This document shows positions 33,049-41,085 of a stretch of DNA of 64,000 nucleotides, in pieces. The stretch is from Slackia equolifaciens (GTDB lineage: Bacteria; Actinomycetota; Coriobacteriia; Coriobacteriales; Eggerthellaceae): contig NZ_QIBX01000013.1 of the NCBI RefSeq assembly GCF_003725995.1, positions 1-64,000 on the forward strand. The letters are read 5' to 3'. The position numbers were made by a program, and so were the translations under genes. Positions within the stretch are counted from its first letter, which is position 1. Each line of letters begins with the position of its first letter. Under the pieces are notes generated by a model. It searched no databases, was not told where the DNA came from, and saw nothing but the letters and a program-made list of their open reading frames with translations.

Positions 33049-33218
33049 CACCGTGCTGGCGAGTACCCCGCACTAGGCTGGCAAGCGCCCTGCATCACGT
33101 TGGCGCACGCCTGCACCGTGTCGGCGCGTGCTCGTTTCACTCTGGCGCGCAGCCGGATCGCGTTGGCGTACGCTCGTTTCACGCTATCGCGCGCCCGTAC
33201 CGCCTTGGCGAATGCAAC
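33049..33218. repeat. 21-bp tandem array, eight units
   Basis: Units start at 33049, 33070 (23 bp), 33093, 33114, 33135, 33156, 33177 and 33198; seven of eight are exactly 21 bp. The core is (G/C)(T/G)TGGCG(C/T)(A/G)CGC(C/T)(C/T)G. The array ends five bases before copy 2 of the inverted-end element. Confidence 0.8.
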
Positions 33219-33222
33219 GAAT

Positions 33223-33351
33223 GGCGATTTGCTGCAGTTTTAGAAGGACTCGGCGAGTATACCCGTCGGGTCCTTCTGTATAATGCCTGTTCAGAGTGGT
33301 ACTCGCTTTCACCCTATTTCGCGAACCAGGTGAAAACTGCAGCAAATCGGG
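33223..33351. repeat. ~129-bp inverted-end element, copy 2 of 3
   Basis: Left end GGCGATTTGCTGCAGTTTT at 33223-33241; right end AAAACTGCAGCAAATCG at 33333-33349, where the last bases differ from copies 1 and 3. The interior carries GAGTA near the left and CCTATTTCGCGAA near the right end. It lies between the GlnR-like gene and amtB. Confidence 0.85.
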
Positions 33352-33462
33352 TTCTTTTTCATTCGCACGCCAGATTCTCGCCCTATTCGGGGCCATAGGC
33401 TTTCGCTTCTGTCCTGTTCGGGTGTTCGTTCGTGACCGGATGGCCCAAGCCGCGCCCCCCCC

Positions 33463-33601
33463 CGAGACGTTTCCAGCGTCGTTGCCGTTGTTCCCAAAAT
33501 CCTTCCTGCGGTAGCGTCGTTGTGCCCCCCAAACCCCTTCCTGCGATAGTGTCGTCGCGCCCCCAAGACCCTTTTGCGGTAGCGTCGCTGAGCCCCAAGG
33601 T
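33463..33601. repeat. 35-bp tandem array, about four units
   Basis: Units at 33498-33532, 33533-33567 and 33568-33601 (35, 35, 34 bp) share CCTTCCTGCG(G/A)TAG(C/T)GTCG and C-rich ends; a more diverged unit precedes at ~33463. The poly-C runs make this stretch prone to sequencing or replication slippage. Confidence 0.75.
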
Positions 33602-33655
33602 GTGTTTTCTTACGACGCTGTTGCCGTGTCCCATGTCGCAGGCTCAAGGTTCCAC

Positions 33656-33726
33656 GTTTCATCTGGGTAACCTTGCGTTTCCTCCATATTTCATGTCTGA
33701 ATCACTTTAGTTAACTGGAGCGATTC
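33656..33726 (-). promoter_or_regulatory. GlnR-box-like sites upstream of amtB
   Basis: On the minus strand, GTTAC-n6-GAAAC is perfect (GTTTC 33656-33660, GTAAC 33667-33671 on the plus strand), and another GAAAC half (33677-33681) lies 5 bp further. A weaker plus-strand pair TTAAC-n6-GATTC is at 33711-33726. The known actinobacterial GlnR box alternates these half-sites at 6-bp spacing. No other clear promoter element was identified in this stretch. Confidence 0.45.
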
Positions 33727-33849
33727 CTGCGGTTCGCCGACCCCGTTCCCCTCATAATTCAATGCGTTGCAACACTAGTCCTACGCTCCTACGCAATGAA
33801 AAGATACGCCGCCGGCTTGCCACCTGCGGCGCAGAAGAAAGGGGCGACA

Positions 33850-35121
33850 ATGTTCGATTCGGGTACGACGGGCTTCATGATGGTATGCGCAATGCTGGTG
33901 TTCCTCATGACGCCAGCATTGGCATTTTTCTACGGCGGCCTTACGCGGCGCAAGAACGTGGTCAACACGATGATCATGTCGATAGGCATCCTGGGTGTCG
34001 TCGGCGTGCTTTGGGTGGTTGCAGGGTGGTCGCTTGCATACGGCGGCGATGGGTCGATTCCGGTTCTAGGTGGTTTTGACCAGCTGTTTTGTCAGGGCAT
34101 TTTGAGCAACCTCCTGAGCGAGGCGGAAACGGCAATTTCGCACGACACCTATCCGGCTATCGTCGATGTGGCGTTCCAAATGGCGTTCGCCATGATCACG
34201 GCGGCCATCGTTACGGGCGCTGTGGCGGGCCGTATGAAGTTCGGTGCGCTGATGGCGTTTATTGCCGTTTGGTGCTTGGTGGTATATGCGCCGCTTGCCC
34301 ATATGGTTTGGGGCGGCGACGGCAGCCTGATTGGCGATATGATCGGCGCACTCGACTTTGCTGGCGGCGACGTGGTTCATATCTCCTCCGGCCTCACCGG
34401 TTTGGTGCTCTGCCTGCTTCTGGGCAAGCGTCGCGGGTTCGGTCTTATGTCCTACCGTCCGCATAACGTTCCTTTCGTGGTTCTGGGTGCGGGTCTTCTG
34501 TGGTTCGGATGGTTCGGCTTCAACGGCGGATCGGCGTTCGCTGCCGATGGCATCGCCGCACTTGCGTTCCTCAACACCATGGCCGCTCCCGCTGCCGCCA
34601 TGCTTTCCTGGATGCTGGTGGAGCGCGTGCGCACCGGCAAGGCGACGCTCGTGGGTGCTTGCACGGGTATCGTTGCCGGCCTTGTGGTCATCACGCCTGC
34701 CGCTGGCTTCGTGGACGTGTGGGCTGCTGTGGTCATGGGCCTTATCGTGTCGCCTATTTGCTATGCGGCCATCGCGTTTCTCAAGCCGCGCCTCGGCTAT
34801 GACGATGCTCTCGACGCATTCGGATGCCACTGCGTGGGCGGTATCGTAGGCGGCGTTCTCACGGGCGTGTTCTGCGTGCCCGAGCTGTCGTGGACCGATT
34901 TCGGCGGCCTGCTGTACACGGGCGACCCCACGCTGCTTCTGGCCCAGGTCGAAGGCATCCTGGTGACGGTCGTGTTCGTTGCCGTGGCATCCGCGATTAT
35001 CGGACTTGTCATTAAGGCCCTGTTCGGCGGTCTGCGCGTGTCCGTCGATGAAGAGGCCGAGGGTCTGGACGCCCGTCAGCATGGCGAAAGCGCTTACCCG
35101 GCGTTCAACGGCTTGGATTAA
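33850..35121 (+). CDS. amtB: ammonium transporter
   Basis: 423 aa with 11 hydrophobic helices, the Amt/Mep fold that conducts ammonium into the cell. The twin pore histidines are in VVHISSG and GCHCVGG; the FFYGGLTRRKNVVNTM start of helix 1-2 is a family signature. ATG 33850 follows AAGAAAGGGGCGACA and begins a proper first helix; the longer frame to 33796 adds a basic stretch. It pairs with the PII gene 200 bp downstream, the classic Amt-PII arrangement. Confidence 0.96.
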   Translation: MFDSGTTGFMMVCAMLVFLMTPALAFFYGGLTRRKNVVNTMIMSIGILGVVGVLWVVAGWSLAYGGDGSIPVLGGFDQLFCQGILSNLLSEAETAISHDTYPAIVDVAFQMAFAMITAAIVTGAVAGRMKFGALMAFIAVWCLVVYAPLAHMVWGGDGSLIGDMIGALDFAGGDVVHISSGLTGLVLCLLLGKRRGFGLMSYRPHNVPFVVLGAGLLWFGWFGFNGGSAFAADGIAALAFLNTMAAPAAAMLSWMLVERVRTGKATLVGACTGIVAGLVVITPAAGFVDVWAAVVMGLIVSPICYAAIAFLKPRLGYDDALDAFGCHCVGGIVGGVLTGVFCVPELSWTDFGGLLYTGDPTLLLAQVEGILVTVVFVAVASAIIGLVIKALFGGLRVSVDEEAEGLDARQHGESAYPAFNGLD

Positions 35122-35139
35122 CGTTCATGCGCTGTAAGA

Positions 35140-35199
35140 GGCTGCGGACATATGGGGCAGGGCGCGAGGCGCGATGCTTTGCGCAGGTCGTCCGCAGCC
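35140..35199 (+). other. long inverted repeat between amtB and glnB
   Basis: GGCTGCGGAC (35140-35149) pairs with GTCCGCAGCC (35190-35199) across 40 nt. It could modulate read-through or protect the amtB message; no T-run follows. Confidence 0.45.
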
Positions 35200-35320
35200 C
35201 GGCGTTCTTGGGTGCTGGGTGCGCGGCTCAATCGTAGGAAAAGCGGTTGCTGCTCCCCGGCGCCTAAGGACTTGGCGCATGCGAAGCAAATCGCCTTTTG
35301 AAGAGACTAGGAGATGCACC

Positions 35321-35659
35321 ATGAAAAAGATCGAAGCAATCATTCGCCCCGCCAAGCTCGAAGCGCTCAAGGAGGCGCTTCTCGGGCAGGGCATGAAGGG
35401 CATGACGCTCTCACAGGTGCAAGGCTGCGGAAACAGCCATGGCTGGAAGGAATACTACCGAGGCAGCGAGGTCATCGTGAACATGCTGCCAAAGGTGAAG
35501 ATTGAGATGGTGGTGGAGGATGCCAAAGTGGACGAGGTGGTAGACCTCATCTGCCGCACCGCGCGTACCGGCGAAGTGGGCGATGGCAAGATTTTCGTTT
35601 CGCCCATCGAGGAATGCATCCGCATTCGCACCGGCGAGCGTGGCGTGAAGGCGCTGTAG
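35321..35659 (+). CDS. glnB: PII nitrogen signal protein
   Basis: 112 aa, the normal PII length. PII trimers sense 2-oxoglutarate and ADP/ATP and plug AmtB through the T-loop. Signature regions are EYYRGSE ... MLPKVKIEMVV and the C-terminal TGEVGDGKIFV. T-loop Tyr51, modified by uridylylation or adenylylation in many bacteria, is Val here (Y46 is kept), and the usual GRQKG is GNSHG. ATG 35321 follows CTAGGAGATGCACC. It sits behind amtB and could be named glnK by that context. Control would be by ligand binding alone, an inference from the missing tyrosine. Confidence 0.94.
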   Translation: MKKIEAIIRPAKLEALKEALLGQGMKGMTLSQVQGCGNSHGWKEYYRGSEVIVNMLPKVKIEMVVEDAKVDEVVDLICRTARTGEVGDGKIFVSPIEECIRIRTGERGVKAL

Positions 35660-35781
35660 GGCTTTGAGCCGATGCTTTGCGGCAAGGCTTTCGAGAGTTT
35701 AGTCCAAGATGTAAAGCAGCCACGCCTTTTGGGTTGAATAAGGCCTGGTCAGCGCTGTACATAATCCTATATACTTCGCGA

Positions 35782-35808
35782 CCCCCTGAAACCCCGATTT
35801 TCAGGGGG
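35782..35808. terminator. 10-bp stem hairpin after glnB
   Basis: CCCCCTGAAA (35782-35791) and TTTCAGGGGG (35799-35808) form a perfect stem with a 7-nt loop. No long T-run follows; it lies 120 bp after the glnB stop and may terminate either strand. Confidence 0.5.
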
Positions 35809-35870
35809 TTACGTGTCTTATCACGTGCTCGATCGTCGATTCGACCAGCTCATGGAAGGGCTGTGTTGCG

Positions 35871-35981
35871 TAGGAGCGCCTGCTTCGGGCGGGGATGCCC
35901 TGTCGCGTAGGAGCGCCTGCTTTGGGCGGGATGATTTATCACGCAGGAGCGCCCGCTTCGGGCGGGGGATGCTCTGTCGCG
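35871..35981. repeat. 36-38 bp tandem array, three units
   Basis: Units at about 35871-35907, 35908-35943 and 35944-35981 share (T/C)AGGAGCGCC(T/C)GCTT(C/T)GGGCGGG and a variable ATG...TC(G/A)CG tail. Each unit contains a small GCCCGCTTCGGGC-type hairpin. The 538-bp gap upstream of tatA holds this array and the hairpin at 35782, and no gene. Confidence 0.75.
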
Positions 35982-36197
35982 TGGGGAATCCTGGCCGGGC
36001 AGTCGATACGGGCTCTCGCTGACTTTATATATGCGGGGCACGTATGCGCGGAATTGCGGGCGATGCGTAACGGTGCGTAATTGGGGAGCCCCACCGCGAA
36101 ACGCTGTGGTAAGATAGCGCAGTTATTCGCTAGGGGCGTAGTGCGCCCGCTAGCGTTGCGCAAACCGCAAACCGCAGTATGACGTGAGAGGTAGAAC

Positions 36198-36860
36198 GTG
36201 TTCGGTATAGGTGGATTCGAACTTTTCCTCATCCTGCTCTTTGGCTTTCTCATCTTTGGCCCTGATAAGCTGCCACAGCTTGCCAAGACCATTGGAGCGG
36301 CCGTGCAGAAGTTCCGCAGCGCGCAGGACGAGATGAACAAGGTCGTCAAAACCGAGATTTACGACCCGCTGAGCAAAGATCCGGTGAAAAACCCGCTCGA
36401 CGCCATCGACAAGGAAAACAAGCAGAAGGTGGAGAAGAAGGAATCCTTCGCCGCTCGCAAGGCCAAGTACGATAAAGAGCGTCAGGACAAAAAGAAGCGC
36501 GAGGCTGCTAACGAGGCTGCCAAAGAGGCGCGTGCTGCCGCTACGGCAGAAAAGGAGAAGGAAGCTGCCGCCGCTGCTGCTGGTGCCGCTGGGACTGCTG
36601 CCGCCAAGCCTTCGCCTACCAAGGTGCACGAAAAGGTGATGGAGGCCCGCAAGGAAGCCACCGCCAAGGTCGCCGCCGAGGAAGAAGCCAAGCAGGCCGC
36701 CGAGCGCGATCTTGCCGATGAGCTTCTGGGCGCCAAAAAGCCCGTGAAGAAGGCTGCGAAGAAGGCCGATGCCGCCTCGTCTGCCGAGCCCCCCGCGGCT
36801 TCTGCTGAATCCGAGACCTCCGCGGATGCGTCCGCCACTGCCCAGAAGGAGGAGAACTAA
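36198..36860 (+). CDS. tatA: Sec-independent translocase TatA/B-type subunit
   Basis: 220 aa. A single N-terminal membrane helix (FELFLILLFGFLIFGPDKLP) is followed by the amphipathic helix (KTIGAAVQKFRSAQDEMNKV), the TatA/TatB design; it helps pass folded proteins across the membrane. The remaining ~150 residues form a long Ala/Lys/Glu-rich tail, more TatB-like in length. GTG 36198 follows AGAGGT and no better start exists. No separate TatB is nearby. The stop overlaps the tatC start by one base. Substrates would include the RR-signal flavoprotein at 44664. Confidence 0.9.
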   Translation: MFGIGGFELFLILLFGFLIFGPDKLPQLAKTIGAAVQKFRSAQDEMNKVVKTEIYDPLSKDPVKNPLDAIDKENKQKVEKKESFAARKAKYDKERQDKKKREAANEAAKEARAAATAEKEKEAAAAAAGAAGTAAAKPSPTKVHEKVMEARKEATAKVAAEEEAKQAAERDLADELLGAKKPVKKAAKKADAASSAEPPAASAESETSADASATAQKEEN

Positions 36861-37714
36861 TGCCTATCGGTCCGGCACGTATGCCTTTGTTCGACCATCT
36901 GGGCGAACTCCGTATGCGCTTGGTGCGCATCGTGGCGGCGCTGTTCATCGCCATGTGCGTTTTCTATCCCGCTACGCCTACCATCATCCAGTTCTTGCTG
37001 CAGCCTGCGGCGGAGTACCTGCCCCACGATGACGCGGGCCTCATCGCGCTGAACATCTTCGACGTGTTCGGCTTCTTCACGGTGCGCTTCAAGGTGGCGC
37101 TGTGGTCGGCCGTCGTCGCCACTGCTCCCATCATTCTGTGGCAGGTCCTGGCGTTTTTCCTGCCTGCCCTCAAGCCCAACGAGCGCAAGTGGTTCATCCC
37201 CACGTTTGCCGCGGGCGTGACGCTGTTCATTGCGGGCACCGTGTTCTGCTACCTGTTCATCCTGAACCCTGCGGTTCAGTGGCTCACCGAGCAGGGCGCT
37301 GGCTTTGCCCAGGTGTTCCCCGACGCCAAGGCGTGGATCGACGTGTTCATCAACTTCGAGATCGCCTTCGGCTTTGCGTTCGAGCTGCCGCTGATTGTGT
37401 TCTATCTGGTCATCTTCGAGATCATTCCGTATGCCAAGCTGCGCGAATCTTGGCGCACCGTGTACATCGTGCTCATGGTCATTTCCGCTATGGTCACGCT
37501 GGACGCTTCGCCGATCACCATGCTGCTGATGTTCGCTGCTATGGTGGTGCTGTATGAGGCCAGCCTCTTGATTGCTCGCCTGGTACTGGGCAAGCGCGTG
37601 AAGCAGCAGAAGGAAGAGGCGGAGCGCGAGGCTCGCGAAGAGGCCGAGTGGCAGGAGGAGTGGTCCGCCACGAAAGACAAAATTCGCAAGCGTCTCGATA
37701 GCGATGACGAATAG
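36860..37714 (+). CDS. tatC: Sec-independent translocase subunit TatC
   Basis: 284 aa with six membrane helices. FDHLGELRMRLVRI is the N-terminal TatC signature that recognises the twin-arginine signal; FFTVRFKVALWSAVV and the FELPLIVF region are also typical. A charged coiled C-terminal tail of ~40 residues follows helix six. The start overlaps the tatA stop (TAATG), so translation is coupled. Confidence 0.96.
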   Translation: MPIGPARMPLFDHLGELRMRLVRIVAALFIAMCVFYPATPTIIQFLLQPAAEYLPHDDAGLIALNIFDVFGFFTVRFKVALWSAVVATAPIILWQVLAFFLPALKPNERKWFIPTFAAGVTLFIAGTVFCYLFILNPAVQWLTEQGAGFAQVFPDAKAWIDVFINFEIAFGFAFELPLIVFYLVIFEIIPYAKLRESWRTVYIVLMVISAMVTLDASPITMLLMFAAMVVLYEASLLIARLVLGKRVKQQKEEAEREAREEAEWQEEWSATKDKIRKRLDSDDE

Positions 37715-37757
37715 CCTGGTTGGCAATCGCACCATAGAGGCTTCTTGGCTGAAAAGC

Positions 37758-37788
37758 AAAGCGTCCGACTTGCGTCGGGCGCTTTTTT
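37758..37788 (+). terminator. rho-independent terminator of tatAC
   Basis: AGCGTCCGAC, TTGC loop, GTCGGGCGCT, then TTTTTT. Confidence 0.88.
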
Positions 37789-37924
37789 GTATTTAGATTC
37801 CTGCGTTGGATTTGGCGATTCAGCTCCTGTGCTGCTCGCGGTTTTCGATTCCTCGCACCATCTTCCGGGTTTCCGGCAGGCGCATCTCTAATTATTCTTA
37901 AACAAAAATAGACTCAAATGTAAA

Positions 37925-37963
37925 TATTATCTATCGCAGAAATATTCTTATGCAGATATAATA
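37925..37963 (+). promoter_or_regulatory. modA promoter with flanking dyad
   Basis: A -10 box TATAAT at 37957-37962 lies in an AT-rich patch. An imperfect dyad, TATTATCTATCGCA (37925-37938) and TGCAGATATAATA (37951-37963), covers it and could be an operator for a molybdate-responsive regulator. No ModE gene is in the window. Confidence 0.4.
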
Positions 37964-37996
37964 AGTGCACTCATGGAAATGTCGTAAGGAGGGAAC

Positions 37997-38863
37997 ATGA
38001 GGAATCAGTCTGAAAAAACCAGTCTGAAATCGCGCTGGGGGCGTCTTTTCACGATGGTTGCGGCCGGCGCTTTAGCTTGTGCGCTGGGCCTTGTACTTGC
38101 CGGATGCTCATCCCAGTCGGTGCAGGAGGAACAAGCCCAGGGTGGCCAGGAAAGCGCCCAGGAAACGGAATCGACATCTTCACTTGAGGGCGAGACGCTC
38201 AATATTTACTGCGGGGCTGGCATGACCGAACCCTTCCAGGAAATCGCCGACGCCTTTCAGCAGGAGACGGGCTGCACGATGAACGTGACGTACGCGAATG
38301 CCGCGCAAATTCAAACGCAGATTTCTACCACCGAGCAGGGCGATTTCTTCATTGCCGGATCGGCAGAAGAGCTGAAACCGGTTCAGGATTACGTTGCTCA
38401 GCAGACTGATCTGGTTAAGCACATTCCGGTTCTTGCAGTTCCTGCCGACAATCCCAAAAACATCACCGGGCTTGCCGACCTTGCGAACGCTGATCGCGTT
38501 CTGACGGGAGACCCCGAGGCGACACCCATCGGCAAAATTGCCCAGAGCGCTTTGACCAAGCTGAACCTCTGGGATCAGCTTATGGATGCCGGCGTTATCA
38601 CCACGACCACCACGGCTCCGCAGATTTCCACCGCACTTGCCAACGGCGAAGGCGATGCAGGTATCGTGTGGAAAGAGAACGTTACGGGCGATGGCGTTTC
38701 CATTGTGGAGACCACCGATCTTGATGCTTTCGTGAAGACGATTCCTTCTGCAACGCTGACTTGCGCTTCCGACTCCGCGGCTGTGCAGACATTCAGCGAT
38801 TTTCTGCAGACCGACACCGCTTGGGACATCTGGGCGAAATACGGCTACGAGCGGGTTCAGTAG
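37997..38863 (+). CDS. modA: molybdate ABC transporter substrate-binding lipoprotein
   Basis: 288 aa. A lipoprotein signal ends in the lipobox LAGC (C36), so the protein is anchored outside the membrane. The mature part is a ModA-type binding protein: LNIYCGAGMTEPFQEIADAF, the GDFFIAGSAEE loop and a TPIGKIAQSAL segment. It would capture molybdate or tungstate. A Gln/Glu/Ser-rich linker follows the lipobox. ATG 37997 follows AAGGAGGG. First gene of modABC, with AT-rich promoter DNA upstream. Confidence 0.9.
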   Translation: MRNQSEKTSLKSRWGRLFTMVAAGALACALGLVLAGCSSQSVQEEQAQGGQESAQETESTSSLEGETLNIYCGAGMTEPFQEIADAFQQETGCTMNVTYANAAQIQTQISTTEQGDFFIAGSAEELKPVQDYVAQQTDLVKHIPVLAVPADNPKNITGLADLANADRVLTGDPEATPIGKIAQSALTKLNLWDQLMDAGVITTTTTAPQISTALANGEGDAGIVWKENVTGDGVSIVETTDLDAFVKTIPSATLTCASDSAAVQTFSDFLQTDTAWDIWAKYGYERVQ

Positions 38864-38866
38864 TCA

Positions 38867-39790
38867 ATGAGCCTCATCTCGCATGATAGTGCCGGCGGCA
38901 TGCGCGAAGCGTCCCGCCGGCGCTGCGCGCTTCGGCGCAGAGCGGAATATGACGCGTTCTCCGTCTGTGCAATTCTTGTTGCGGGTGTGGTGCTTCTTTT
39001 CATCGGAAGCGCCATTCTTGCCATTGTGGCGGGCGGCGTTGCCCATTTCGGCGAGGCCATTTCGTCTGACGAGGTGTTGTTCTCGCTGCGAATGAGCGTT
39101 GTCACATCGAGTATATCTACGGTGATATGCGTTGCGCTTGCTTTGCCTACTGCATATGCTCTGTCGCGAACCGCGATGCCGTTCAAACGCGTTGCGGAGG
39201 TTCTGATGGAGCTCACGCTATCGTTGCCATATATCCTCTTGGGCTTTGCGTTGCTTCTTATCTTTTCATCTCCTATCGGAAAAGCGCTGCGTGAGGTGGG
39301 ATTTGCGGTGGTGTTCGAGCCGACGGGCATCGTTTTCGCGCAGCTTATCGTCAATCTGCCGTTTGCCATCCGCATGGTGCGCACTGCTTTCGCCGACATC
39401 GATCCCAGGATGGAGTTCGTGGCTAAAACGCTGGGTGCTTCGTCGGGCGACGTGTTTCGCACTATAATCCTGCCCCAATGTCGCAACGCGCTCATCAGCA
39501 CGCTCGTGCTCACATGGGCTCGCGGCATGGGTGAATTCGGCGCGACCCTCATGCTTGTAGGCGTCACGCGCATGAAGACCGAGACGCTTCCCGGAAGTAT
39601 CTATCTGAGCATATCGACCGGCAATAACGAAACCGCTATGGCCACCGCCATGATCATGCTTATTCTTTCTGCCGCGACGCTGGTGGTTGCCAACGTGCTC
39701 AACCGGCCGGCTGGCGTTTCGCGTGTGGACGGCGGCAAAAGGCGCAAGGGGCGCTTCGCTCGGACGGGGCGCAGCTCGATGGAGGGCTGA
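38867..39790 (+). CDS. modB: molybdate ABC transporter permease
   Basis: 307 aa with a basic N-terminus and about six membrane helices. The EAA loop (EFVAKTLGASSGDVFRTIIL) that docks the ATPase is clear, followed by PQCRNALISTLVLTWARGMGEFGATLM, typical of ModB. ATG 38867 lies three bases after the modA stop with only a weak ribosome site, so translation is probably coupled; an internal ATG 11 codons in is also possible. Confidence 0.9.
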   Translation: MSLISHDSAGGMREASRRRCALRRRAEYDAFSVCAILVAGVVLLFIGSAILAIVAGGVAHFGEAISSDEVLFSLRMSVVTSSISTVICVALALPTAYALSRTAMPFKRVAEVLMELTLSLPYILLGFALLLIFSSPIGKALREVGFAVVFEPTGIVFAQLIVNLPFAIRMVRTAFADIDPRMEFVAKTLGASSGDVFRTIILPQCRNALISTLVLTWARGMGEFGATLMLVGVTRMKTETLPGSIYLSISTGNNETAMATAMIMLILSAATLVVANVLNRPAGVSRVDGGKRRKGRFARTGRSSMEG

Positions 39791-39792
39791 CT

Positions 39793-40503
39793 ATGGCGGG
39801 AAGCGTAAGAATCGAGAATCTTCGCGTGACTCGTGGCGATTTCACGCTTACGGTCGGCGGTTTGTCCATCAATCCCCGGGAGATATTTGCCATCCTGGGG
39901 GAAACGGGCTCGGGCAAAACCGTGCTCATGGAGGCTATTGCGGGCGCGTTTCCGTTTGATGAAGGCCATATTGTTCTCAATGGCATGGATGTTGACGAAG
40001 TTGCCGTGCAGCATCGTAGCCTTGGCGTCGTGTATCAAGATTACGCGCTGTTCCCCCACATGACCGTTCGCGAAAATATTTCATACGGCCTGCGTATGCA
40101 CGGTGTTTCTTCCGACGAGATTAAGCATCGGGTCGACTGCCAGCTAGAGCTGTTTTCCATAGCGCACATTGCCGATCGCTATCCCGGTATCATAAGCGGG
40201 GGAGAGTCGCAGCGCACCGCGCTCGCCCGCGCGCTTGTGCTGGAACCCGAGATCCTTTTGCTGGATGAGCCGTTCTCGGCACTCGATCCTACGACGAAGC
40301 AGCGCATGTATGCCGTTCTGCGCGACATACATCAGCGGTTTGATTGCACTATCGTGCTGGTGACGCATGATTTTAACGAAGCTGTTCAGCTTGCCGATCG
40401 CGTGGGAGTAGTGCTGAACGGCAGATTGCGCATGGTTGCCGAGGCGAATCGCCTTTTCGACATGGGGCACGACGAGGATGTGAGACGTTTCCTTGGGCGA
40501 TAG
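39793..40503 (+). CDS. modC: molybdate ABC transporter ATPase
   Basis: 236 aa ABC ATPase: Walker A GETGSGKT, signature ISGGESQRTALARAL, Walker B ILLLDEPFSALDP, switch His in VTHDFNEA. It powers ModB. The C-terminal molybdate-binding (TOBE) domain found in long ModC proteins is absent, giving the short form also seen in tungstate systems. ATG 39793 follows GATGGAGGG two bases after modB. Last gene of the operon. Confidence 0.9.
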   Translation: MAGSVRIENLRVTRGDFTLTVGGLSINPREIFAILGETGSGKTVLMEAIAGAFPFDEGHIVLNGMDVDEVAVQHRSLGVVYQDYALFPHMTVRENISYGLRMHGVSSDEIKHRVDCQLELFSIAHIADRYPGIISGGESQRTALARALVLEPEILLLDEPFSALDPTTKQRMYAVLRDIHQRFDCTIVLVTHDFNEAVQLADRVGVVLNGRLRMVAEANRLFDMGHDEDVRRFLGR

Positions 40504-40704
40504 GTCATGCGAGAAGCTGCGTCATTGCTCTCTGTGCGTGTTTGCCGTACGCTCTGCGGAGTTTTCGAACCGAATGAGGGATAGGTGAGCGTGTTGCTCC
40601 CATTTCTGCTATACCATGCAGGAACGAAAACGGCCCATGCCACTGGCTCGTTGGGTGCGTGAAGCGGGCGGCGCTATGCGTCGTCAGGGCGAAAGGACAT
40701 CTGC

Positions 40705-41085
40705 ATGCACGAACTTGGAATCATGACCGGCGTGGTTGAGAGCGTGGGCGCGGCCGCGCGCAACGCCGGCGCCGACAAAGTGCTCAAGGTGTCGCTTTCC
40801 GTGGGGGTGATGACCGAGGCGATCGAGGATGCGCTCCAGTTTGCCTTCGAAGCGCTTTGCGAGCAGGATCCTCTGTTCGAAGGGGCGCAGCTCGACATCA
40901 CCATGGTGCACCCCAAGAGCCGCTGCACCGAGTGCGGCCTTGTGTTCAATCATGACCGCTATCATGTGGTGTGTCCCGAATGCGGCGGCTTTGCCGAGCT
41001 GCTCGAAGGCAAGGAGCTGCGCATCGACAGCATCGAGGTCGACATTCCTGATGATGAGGAAGAAACCGAAAGGAAATCGTCATGA
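40705..41085 (+). CDS. hypA: nickel chaperone for hydrogenase maturation
   Basis: 126 aa. The N-terminal MHELGI provides the nickel ligands (Met1/His2) and the zinc ribbon is CTECGLVF ... CPECGGF. HypA hands nickel to NiFe hydrogenase precursors with HypB. ATG 40705 follows AAAGGA. The stop overlaps the hypB start (ATGA). No hydrogenase structural gene is in the window. Confidence 0.95.
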   Translation: MHELGIMTGVVESVGAAARNAGADKVLKVSLSVGVMTEAIEDALQFAFEALCEQDPLFEGAQLDITMVHPKSRCTECGLVFNHDRYHVVCPECGGFAELLEGKELRIDSIEVDIPDDEEETERKSS

